Assembly: GCF_018320785.1 (NCBI RefSeq)
Contig: NC_054885.1
Span: 10,724,421-10,788,420, forward strand
Length of the DNA: 64,000 nucleotides
Direction of reading: 5' to 3'
Source: Cheilinus undulatus
Lineage: Eukaryota > Chordata > Actinopteri > Labriformes > Labridae
The notes beneath the pieces are model-generated. The model saw nothing but the letters and a program-made list of their open reading frames with translations. It was not told the origin of the DNA and ran no database searches. Below are positions 22,893 to 32,900 of this stretch, one piece after another. Numbering within the stretch: position 1 is the stretch's first letter; each line of letters opens with the position of its first letter. The position numbers and the translations under genes were made by a program.

Positions 22893-25800
22893 CTACGGGG
22901 ATTCTCCTCCATTCTCTGCAGCAGACTTGGGCTGGCTTTGAGACCTTGACCTGGATCCTCTTTTGGAGGGCGGGGTGCGGCTTCTGGACCTGGATGGGGA
23001 TCTGGACTTAGATCTGGATCGAGAATTGGACTTGGCCTTGGTCTTCTTGGTCTTGGGAGAGTGGGACTTGGATCGGGAGTAGGACCGGGACCTGGATTTG
23101 CTGTAGCGGGATCGGCTCCTGCTGCGAGAGCGGCTCCTGCTGCGGGATCTGCTGCGTCTTCTACGTCTCGGGCTGTAGGAAGAACAGAACACTGTCAGTA
23201 TCACAGAGAGAAAGACAACAGTTGCTATTGCACGTTTTCATAATAGACTGTATAAAAATGAGTGAAGCCAAAAGATCTAGAGCAAAGCCTCCTGACTGTC
23301 TGCAGTTGAATTCATCACCCTCATGTCCTCCATATTAACAGACGGTACAAACCAAAAAGATAGTGAACAAATTTTCCTCAAACCTGGAGTTTGCCCTGAT
23401 AATTAGTTATTGTTAAGCTTAATTGTGCCCAGGTGTACATTCTTATCAAGTTATTTGATGAAAAAAGATCAGATATGAAGTCAAAATCAACAACTCTGAT
23501 GACAAATGCAGCTCCATGCAGCCTTTTTATTCCGATTAGTACAGTAGAGGAGGAGAGGTATGAATTCTGTTACTGTGTACCTCTGCTCTAAACTATAATA
23601 AAATATTAAATCTAAATGCATATGCTGATGTTACAACTTATTTTGATTTAGAGCCTCCTGTTGGCAGAATTTTAAATATTGTGTTTAGTATGTGTTCATT
23701 GTGATTCTGTAGAAGTGGAGAGGCTAACCCTACCAAACTGGACCTGAAGTACGGGTGTGGTTTACTAAGTTCTTCTGGTTTAACCAGAATTAAAACAGTT
23801 AAAAATAAAATTATAATTATTAGCAGGGAAATTGTAGTTAATGCAGTTGCATTACAATAATTGCTCAAAGCTCCTGTGAGGGTTTTATAGTTGGCCATGA
23901 AAAGACTGAAAATAACACTGGTGGCTCTGTGTGACCTGTAAATGCAAACGGCACCATCAGCAAGGCAGACTGATCATTACTGTGAGGCTATTTTTAATAG
24001 TTGTAACCACTGCCACTACGCATGTCCCACAGTTGAAGCAGGTTGTCAAAACAGCCTTTGTTTACACTTGGCAGGGCAATAATTTATGATGAATGATTTG
24101 ACTGTTAAAAGAAGAAGACACAGCACTTTGATCATGAAACACTCCTAAGTGTGTAGGAGTAATCAGCAAAAAGAACGTGGGTTTCCCTTTGTACAAAGGA
24201 GGCACCAAAAACATCGATCTAAAAGCTCCTCAAAGGAACTTTAATCCTTTAGCAAAACAAGGCCACCCATAAGGGGCTCTGTCACATTTAGGGGCCAATG
24301 AAGGTTGGCAAAAACAGGGTCCATAAATAATACTCAACAATACTGAACTAAAATACTCAAAATTTCTTATTATAGCAACAAAAATGCATTTTTTCTTTAT
24401 TTCTTAAAAAAAATATGTTTCTAAATATAATCCTCCTTAAATCATACTTTGTACAGTCATGCCAGGACCTGAATAAAAGCGGGACTCTGGGACAGAAAGG
24501 GAAGTGCATTTGACCCTAAATATGACCTGTTAGCAAACCTTTTCCAGTCGGTGTCAAAATTGTTATAAGCCCATCTCTGGAGGCAAATTCAAGCCAGGAG
24601 GCTTGCGTCAGCATTTCATATTTCTAGCTACTTTAATATATTTTCACCACTTGTACCCATTTTAGTTTATGTTTTTTTTGGGGGGGGTATCAGGGACAGT
24701 GTAAAAACAGAATTAGTCTCAAAAAAAGAAGATACTTTGTACCAGATTTAACCTGCTAGCTAATTTCCATCTGATGCCATTATACTTCAATGTTTGATTT
24801 CACCCTTTTGTATCCACTTTAACCCCTTTCATCATCTTTTACTACTCGTGACCCATTTTAAACACTTTTAAACCAATTTTAACACATTTTTGCCCTTTTT
24901 TGATACTATACCCCATTTTGCCACTTCTAAACCCTTTCTGAAAATTATTTTAACATCTTTTTTACCACTTTTCACATATTTGAGACTCAACATATTTTTG
25001 CCAATTTTGTTCATTTTTAAACCCATTTTTAACCACTTTGCACTGCCAATTTTTGGCCCATTTTCACCACTTTTAACTATTTTTTGCCGCTTTCAACAAA
25101 TTCTTGCTTCTTTTAACCTGTTTCACACGTTGACTCTAAACATATTTTTGCCACTTTAAACCTCCTTTAGCAACTTTTGAGACTTCTAATCCATTTCCAA
25201 TATATTTGTCACCACTGTTGACACATTTTCACCACTTGTTGCCCATCCATATTGTTATCATTATCTACAAAAAGGTAATTAATTTTTAGGAAAGTGGTTT
25301 ATATGTTGTAAAAGTACATTGTACTACAGCATCTATAAGTAAAATTAATTGTTGTGGCTCAGATAAGTGATTATTACTTAAAAAAACGTCACAGCTTGAC
25401 TTCATAATGGATTATGATTTTGTGGTCCTCCTTGGCCCCTATTTGCCAGGGCCCCAGAAGCCCCGCCCCCCAATGGGTGGCCTTGGTCCTGCATAAAAAT
25501 CCAAAAACCTAGTTGTGCATCCAGCCAATATATCAGTTGTAGAAAGCATCAGCATTTTCATCTCTGCTTATGCCGAAGACCTGCTGATAATGATGTGAAT
25601 ACCGATGCGTTGATATTATTACCTCAGATCCAATGAGGGCCCTTTAACTGAGTTTACAAGGGCCCCAGTGATTTCTGTGAACGGGCCTCTAGGCAAAATA
25701 ACTTGCTTTTAAGTCTGACACGGCAAAATTGTTCTGCAAAAAGGGATAATTTTCTTGATTACACTTCTTTAAGTAATCTTGTTGAAGCAAAGGCCCTCTT

Positions 25801-26240
25801 TACTGAGAAAGTCCATTATAGTGAGAGAGGTAACGGGGTTCACTTAACTGAAAGGGGACAGTTTACACTGGTTCTTACCTCCTGCTCCGGCGTCCATAGC
25901 CGCTGTTCCTCCTGGGTGGCCCCCCTCTCCTTCCTCCACCATAGTGGGAATCTGGGGGTCTTCCGTACCTGGCCATCTGGACCCGCAGCTCCCTTCCATC
26001 CAAAAGCGCGCCGTCCATGGCGTCCATTGCATCCTCTGCGTCGCGTTTGTCGTGAAACCGCACGAAGGCAAACCCGCGACTTTCTTTCGTGTATCTGTCA
26101 CGGGGGATATAAACGTCCCCTACCCGGCCGTAATCCTCGAAAACTCTCCGGAGGGTCTCGGGAGTTGTTCGGTAGGTTAAGTTGTCCACTTTGAGGGAAG
26201 TCATGCCATCAACGTCTGGCGGAGGCTTACCGTAACTCAT
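22893..26240 (-). CDS. srsf2: Serine/arginine-rich splicing factor 2 (SC35)
   Basis: Complete: coding exons 25879-26240 and 22893-23172, split within the first RS serine codon, give 213 aa (human 221). SRSF2 is a nuclear SR protein that binds exonic enhancers through its RRM and recruits U1/U2 components through the RS domain. The RRM spans about residues 14-92, with RNP2 LKVDNL (16-21) and RNP1 RGFAFVRF (55-62). The linker RYGRPPDSH keeps Pro95, the residue mutated in human myelodysplasia. A Gly/Arg-rich hinge ([18 protein letters not shown]) precedes the RS domain, which starts [12 protein letters not shown] and ends NGGESP-stop. The intron is GT-AG (donor gtaaga). A donor lies 21 nt beyond the stop codon. 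Fish have srsf2a and srsf2b, and I cannot say which this is. Confidence 0.97.
23173..25878 (-). other. srsf2: srsf2 coding intron (2.7 kb)
   Basis: Mostly AT-rich and repeat-derived. It includes the short-period satellite at 24820-25245 and 'ggggcccc'-containing repeat fragments at about 25425-25500 and 25630-25690. No additional conserved or poison exon was recognised by eye. Confidence 0.45.
24820..25245. repeat. Short-period satellite ('cacttttaacccatttttgc' type)
   Basis: Diverged repetition of units around 20 bases with the words acccattttaa, ccacttttaac and atttttgcc. It is the reverse complement of the vocabulary at 62090-62700 (aagtggcaaaaatgggt), so the same satellite occurs in opposite orientation at both places. 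Confidence 0.75.
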
Positions 26241-26980
26241 GGTGATTAGCTTGTTAGGCCCGAGAGCCTTTCTCTAAACAGTTAAAGTCTTTGCAAAAAC
26301 AGAGCCAATGTATTCGTAAAACTCACCATAGACACTTAGCTGCAAATGGAAACGACTTCCCAAGTGTTTTTCAAGCTATGCCGCTATAAATTAATCGACT
26401 TCTTCATTTAAAACTTCGTCCACGTCGTTCACAACTTCCCGAAGCCAGCTAACCCAACGAGGAAGATTCTTCTTCCTCGAAAATATGGCGTACTACTGCA
26501 ATATCCTGACTGTAATGGCGCCCTCTTGTGGAATGATTGTTGCTGACTTTTACGGTAAAAAAAAAGAAAACGTTAAGCACACACACACAAAAATACTAAA
26601 AACAACGTGCACCAAGTAAGTGATTGACTTTTTTCTGAGCAGCATTTTAGTATTTCATTTTATACTCGAATTAGAGTTGTAACTACTAGGCTAATTGTTT
26701 ACCCTAACCGGAAGTAGTTTGACTTGTCTGTTGGTTGCTAACGTTAGCATAAATAAAGCTACTGTAATCAGTCGATTCAAACAAAGCACACTTTGGGGTA
26801 TTGATACAGTTTTTTTTTCCCAAAAGTAACCGTGTTTGATTAAACTATCCCCACCTTTGCATTAAAGAGAAAAGAAAACGAACAATACCCAAACTTCTGG
26901 TTTCGATATACCAAAACAATCAACGACTGGATAGGTATATGTACATTGAAAGGTAGCGAGTTTCCTCCGTGCCGAGCATT
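26241..26980. promoter_or_regulatory. Bidirectional srsf2/mfsd11 promoter region
   Basis: This is the space between the srsf2 ATG (minus) and the mfsd11 5' exon (plus). It contains a YY1-type site aaaatatggcg (26480-26490), a CTCF-like site at 26518-26531 and an ETS site accggaagt (26707-26715), all common in TATA-less divergent housekeeping promoters. Start sites are inferred only. Confidence 0.6.
26518..26531 (-). promoter_or_regulatory. CTCF-like motif in the srsf2/mfsd11 promoter
   Basis: The minus strand reads ccacaagagggcgc, 13 of 14 matches to CCASYAGRKGGCRS. It is placed between the two divergent genes. Confidence 0.45.
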
Positions 26981-27270
26981 TATAAATCGGCGATTTATTC
27001 CTACAAGCGTAGTCACAGCCCTACAGTCAGCTGATTGCATTCACATGACACCCCTTTCCACTCCGGAGCAAGTTCTGCTGCTCACCGGTGCTGAGAAAGT
27101 ATTCGCATTTACAGGACGGAAACTTTCATGTCAAGAAACCATACGAAGAATATGAATTTGTAAGGATATCGGACGTGCCACAAGGAGCTAGCTATGTCAC
27201 CAACAACAGACTGAGCCTGTATACAAAGGAGAGCAGCCAAAGGGTTAGCTTAATAGCTTCAGCGTGTTTG
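26980..27270 (+). other. mfsd11: Probable 5' untranslated exon of mfsd11
   Basis: It ends at a strong donor (gtgtttg|gtaagt) at 27270 and would splice to the acceptor near 29977 ahead of the mfsd11 ATG. The left border is a guess. It contains a 71-codon open frame (27088-27303) with a protein-like look, discussed under findings. Confidence 0.5.
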
Positions 27271-28439
27271 GTAAGTTATCTGCTGTGCCATGCCTCACCT
27301 TAAATTGTATATTAAACACACAAAAATACACTTTTCTCGTGTAATTTCGCGAACATGTATTTAAAATCTACACAAACCTGTCAGGAATTTCTCATCCGCA
27401 CATTGTTTTCTGTACTTAAAAACACACCATTGTTATTTCAGAGTGTAATTTCTCAATAGACAGCACTTCTTTTAAGGCAGTTTTGTAAGTTGCTAATAAA
27501 ACTCTGATTGTTGGTGTGACGGTTCAACGTGTGACCGTGTTCGCTGGTGACTTCTGTCCAAATGCTTCTGTTGTTGCTGATGTAACGGATGTTAAAAATG
27601 GAAAGTGTCCTCGTGAATAACCTTGTGTGGTTTTCACTGAAGAGATATCTGCTATGAATGAATAGTATGTATTATAATATGGTCCCTTGTTAAACTGAAA
27701 CGTCAGTGTTAAATGCGGTTCTTAAAGCTCCTGAGTGCATTTTTGGGTTGTGGTGATTTTGGCGCCACCTGTGGAAAAAGCTGTGCATTTCATCTTTATG
27801 CTTGGTTTATCCTGTATGTCAAGATTATTATAAGTTGTCTCTGATCCTGCATGTTCCTTGGGGGTGGACAGCCATTAGGGAATAATTGTGAACAAAGGAA
27901 AGTTAGTACCCTAAAGCTCAAATTGGACATTTACACTGAATTTATCATGAGAAAATTTGCATGGAGTACATTTGCAAAAAAGGGATTTTTGTCCCCTCAG
28001 TTTAATTGATTTACCTGACAATCAACATTGTACATTTTTCAGTGCTACAGACCTTAGCGTCTAGCATTGTCTAGCCAGATGAAGGAAGATAAGAGTCTTG
28101 GAGTCTTGTACTGAGCTAAGAGGCAAGCTGGGCCCATTTAACATATAAAATATGCTAATTTTGCCACAAACATGTTTTTAATTGAAACACTAATACGCTA
28201 TTAACTGGGTAAACCTTGGAGGGTGAACACCCGAGTAACGATGAGCCATCCATGAACAAGCCCGTGCTACAAAACGGCTCTTTAATGCGAGCCACATGTC
28301 CATCCAACCCTGAGCTGTGTAAAATGGACTAATGCCTTTAGCCCCTTCATCCCTAGCTATCTGGGGCTAGCTCTCCTCTGAGGAAAACCTTTGAAAGGCA
28401 AGGCAAGTCCATTGACAGAGTCCTGTCACACAATGTTTG

Positions 28440-28895
28440 AAGCCCACAGATAATGGCATACTAATCAACTTCAGTACTTTTGGGCGCGGCGAAGTCATGA
28501 TGTAGGCAAGCAGCAACAAGAGGCTGGTACAATTATGGCGGAAGATATTAGCGTGGATGCTGCTAAAGCGCCAGTTTTATCAGAACTTAAAGAAGAACAA
28601 AGACCAGCATAGAGTTGCTTTCTTTTCAGAAATGACAAAAGTCGAGTCCTGTCGTGTGCAGTTGCCATGGTTCTCGTTATGCAGTACTCTATGGAGTTTA
28701 CTCCTTTGGTAGGGGCGCAGCTTGGTCACGCTACATGTTTTGTTGCTCTGATTGGCCCGTGACAGACAGAACGCTCATCCAATCACCCTCTGAGTTTTTT
28801 TTTTTTTTTTCAAAGGATCTGCCCTTTCCTAAACGCTGTCTATGAGTGGTTTACCAGATGGATGTGTGAAACAAATCCATCAGGCATGCCAGGTT
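28440..28895 (+). mobile_element. Transposon-derived repeat with RecQ-like helicase N-terminal remnant
   Basis: An open stretch from about 28534 reads MAEDISVDAAKAPVLSEL, then KEEQRPA and a stop. It resembles the start of RecQ-like helicase ORFs scattered in fish genomes (VDAAVAxVLSELE...LKEEQRTA), with an internal deletion. It is followed by repeat words seen in many teleosts (gtaggggcgcagcttggtcacgct, ctctgattggccc). It lies in mfsd11 intron 1. Confidence 0.5.
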
Positions 28896-29009
28896 AGCTT
28901 CCCCTGGGGTCTGTTTTGAAAAAGTAAGGCATCTTGTTCCATGTATAAGCCGGTGATACACAGCTTTATATTTGTCCTTAAAAATTGAAGTCTTTAACCC
29001 TCTGGGCTG

Positions 29010-29660
29010 ACTTTTAAACTGTCTCGAACAGCCTGGATGGCTTTGTAAGCTCAGTAGGAGCAAGACTGAGGTAACTGGTTTTGGACCCCATGGAGGCTAC
29101 ACCAAAGCCAGCATGGACGTTTCCCCTCTTGAACCCTGTCTTAAACCCTCTCAAAAATCTGGGGGTGATAATGGATAATGATTTTAAATGGATCAGCAGA
29201 TAAATTCAGTTACTAAGGCCAGATTTTTCCATGTCTGGCTCTTATCCGAGATTAAGCCCCTTTGACTGATCTTGCATGCTTTTATCGCCACGAGTCTTCC
29301 TTATTTTAATGCACTTCCATTTTGGTGCTTACTATACTTCTGTTAATCGTTGACAGCTTGTTCAGACTGCTTTTAACTGATACACATAGATAAGACCACA
29401 TTACACTTATTTAGCTTCTCTTCACCAGCTCCTTGTGCATTTCAAGATGATTTATACAATTTACTACTTACTACTTTTATCACAAACACCCAGTTCCACC
29501 ACTCACTTGCCTCTGACTGTCCTAAGTCCTGAGCTGTAGCTCGAAACCTTCTCAGTAACAGCGCTGCAGCTTTAAACGCTCTGCCTCCACATGTTCAGCT
29601 GCCCCCCGTGATGCCTGTTTATAAATTGAACCTAAAAATACGCTTCTTTTAATTTTGTTG
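29010..29660 (+). pseudogene. Decayed LINE reverse transcriptase 3' part (L2/Rex-like)
   Basis: Frames broken by stops read LKNLGVIMDNDF, then INSVTKARFFHVWLLSEIKPL, HAFIATSLPYFNAL, and NSAAALNALPPHV. This is the order of the C-terminal half of L2/CR1-clade reverse transcriptase (LGVIFDxxL...KxxFFxLRxLxKIKPxL...IHAFIxSRLDYCNAL...AAPxLWNxLP). It sits inside mfsd11 intron 1 and is not functional. Confidence 0.75.
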
Positions 29661-29999
29661 TGGTTTAAATGTGCTTTGTGAATAGACTTTGTTGGATTGG
29701 AAAGGCGCCAGGAGCTTTAAAGAACACATCTGGTGGCATATCGATGATGTTTTTTAGATCTATGATGCCTATATACACGTGCACTGTCAAATCAGTAATG
29801 TCAAGTTGTATGACATACATTAATAAATATTTCAAAGAAGTTTGGTTGAAAAAGGGAATTATTTTTAAGTGTTACAGTGAGTGAATATTTGTGGTTTTAT
29901 CGTCACGTGCTACTCCTTTTTGTACTTGTCTTAATCTAAGTCGGGCTTTTAACTCTAAATTTGTTTTCTTCCTCAAGGATTTTACAAGCATCCTTCAAA

Positions 30000-32900
30000 A
30001 TGAGTCCAGAGGGGAAGAAGCTGTTGAACATCATTATCCTGGGCTTCGGCTTTATGTTTATGTTTACCGCTTTTCAAACATGTGGTAATATAGAGGTAGG
30101 GTTGACTTCCTGATGCACATTCCACATCGATCATGCACAACTTCAGATAATCAGTCGTTAAAGTGATGCGGTTCTTTTGATTACAGCAAACGGTCATCAA
30201 GAGCTTCAACAGCACTGAGTTCCATGGGAGTGGATATACAAGGTAAAGCACTCTAATAGTCTCAGCTCAACAACATTTAGATTAATTGATAACTAAGATG
30301 ACTAAATCTTAAGCTATGCATTTTACAGTTTTCTCTAAATTCTCTAAAAGGCTGTAAAATAGATCTCTTTAAACCCACCAGACCTCACTTGACCAATTTG
30401 CAGCATAAATTGACCATTCTGCCATGTGTCCCTTGCAGCATGGCCATCATCTATGGAGTTTTCTCTGCATCCAACCTGATCGCTCCATCAGTGGTGACTG
30501 TCATTGGGCCCCAGCTGTCGATGTTTTTTAGCGGGCTTTTGTACAGGTAAGGTCTTGCTGACTGTGTCACCTTCTGCCTTACATTATTCATGCAAACCAA
30601 CATGTGTTTTCAATGTTTTTACAGTGGCTACATTGCTATGTTCATTTACCCATACACCTGGAGCTTCTATACCGCGTCTGTGCTTGTTGGAATAGGAGCA
30701 GCAGGTAAAACATCATGCAGTGACCATTTACGTAAAGTCATCTTTATGTTTGCGTGTCTGATCTTTGTCTGCTCTGTCTTTTAGTTTTGTGGACTGCTCA
30801 GGGAAATGTGCTTGCAATAAACTCTACTGATATAACCATTGGTAGAAATAGTGGCATATTTTGGGCATTGCTGCAGTTCAGGTGGGTCTTTTTTACCTTT
30901 TCATGTGCATGAATATAAATAAGATACCCACAGCACTGAGCGCTATGAGTTTTGAACTCCAACATTATTTCTCTGCAGCTTATTCTTTGGAAATCTGTAC
31001 ATATACTGTGCCTGGCATGGACACGTCCACATAACAGGTACAAAGCACGCTACGTTTAACAGAATCTCTGCCTCACATGTTTATTTCTATCGTACAGTTC
31101 ATTCCTCTTCTCATAAAAAGTTTAATTTTAAGCATGTGACTCACGTTGTGTGTCCCAGACAAGGACAGGCAGACTGTGTTCATCTCTCTGACCGTTATCA
31201 GTCTGGTGGGGTGCTTCCTCTTCTTCCTAATTCGGAAACCAGACCCTGATCCTGCTCCTTCTGAGGCATCGGAGTCGCTGCTGCAGGCTGAATTTGTAGA
31301 GAGCAACGCATCAGCTAGGTGAGCTTTAATGGGAATTTTCACCGTGTAATTAACAAGCCTCGAAAGAGTCCCAGAAGATAAGACATTTAATGAAGCATTA
31401 CTGCACGAGATGATTAATAGAAGGGTTTTTAAATGTGGAATGAAATTGTTATTGTGCTTCTGCATGAGTTAATGCATCTGTGGTTGAAAGCATGCACCCT
31501 GGTGCTCATCAGATGGAATCAAAATATTTCTAATAATGTGCAGAAATAGAAGACAAAGCAGAAGGTTAAATGGCTAATGTAAAAGTAAATATCTAACTTA
31601 TATCAGGGATGGGTATAATCTTTAAATAAACTTAATATCCCAACAAAAATGGTCCTGATTTATTCCAAATGCATTAGATCCATAAACATCCCCAGATTGG
31701 GTCTCAACTGGTTGAGTCCTGGGACCCACCATCAACTCCTCAAGGACAATTGGGACCCACATTTTGGGGATTTTTTGGTCAATCACATGTATTTAATAAA
31801 AGATAGTAGAGCTTGGGCCTAAGGCAGTACTAAAGGTGTAACAAAAACAATGGGAAAAAACTAAATATGCATGTTTTATAGAGTCTCATAGACAATTTGG
31901 CAGTTTTTTGGCAGGCACACATCCGCGACCCACTGAAAAGGGTGACCCACTTTTGGGTCCTGACCCACTAGTTGAGAACCACTGATCTAGTGGGGCTCTG
32001 GAAGTAGGCAACTGAATCTAGGTGCAGCTGCATTTAGCAGTGAAAGTGCCTAAACAAGGAGCATGCATTATAACTTTTAATAAATGTTCTAAATTACTGA
32101 TGCCATACAGTCTTGGTTAGAAAATGACGTGAACAAAAGTGAAGTTTTTGATTATTCAAAAAAAAAAGTAATGCCCGTAATAAATTGTTAAAAAGTTAAC
32201 AGGTGTGTCCCCAGGTCTGGATAAATACTTTACGGTACCAAAGAAAATTCAAGACTTGGACTCGGGTCTTAAAGTTCCACACAAGTATGACTGGAGACTT
32301 CACTTGCTCAATCTTTTTGTTTTTCATTTGTCATCATGCCGTGCATATGAAATTAAAATATGAAGAACTTCCCCTCTCTCTTCCTCTTCACGATGTTCAC
32401 TCTCTACATCTCACGTATGCACACGCTTACCATGTGCTGCGACACGATTGCATCAGGAGAGATGACGAGGTGTTTAGATAAGAGAAGAACTCTGTTAAGA
32501 AAACAGAGAACAGAAAGCCAGCCTTGTAACTTGTGTTTAAAGGTTGATATATAACAGAGCATTCATTCCTACTAAATTGAATTGGCTATTTGCATTTAAC
32601 CCACTGCTTTACTATTTGTTCGACACACAGATAAACAGCAGCATGACTGAGAGAAAAAAAAGTAGGGACAGAAAATGATAAGACTGCATAAAAAACTATT
32701 AGATTTTGAAGGTCATAGGTGAAGGTTAAAAAAAATACCTCACCCCTTTAATTTGATCCACCACTGTAAATTTATATAATCACCAGACATTTGCTCTACA
32801 GTCCCGATTCCAAAAAAGTTGGGACTCCGTGTAAAATGTAAATAAAAACAGAATGCATTGATTTGTAAATCTCATAAAATCATATCTTATTCACAACATA

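Noticed and set aside
23061-23243. Gly/Ala/Pro-rich plus-strand frame
   Set aside because: It is the complement of the srsf2 RS-domain exon.
24890-25159. 89-codon plus-strand frame (Phe/Leu/Pro-rich)
   Set aside because: It is a translation of the short-period satellite, not a gene.
25703-26194. 163-codon plus-strand frame
   Set aside because: It is antisense to srsf2 exon 1, which encodes the conserved RRM on the minus strand. The open frame is a by-product of SR-protein codon use.
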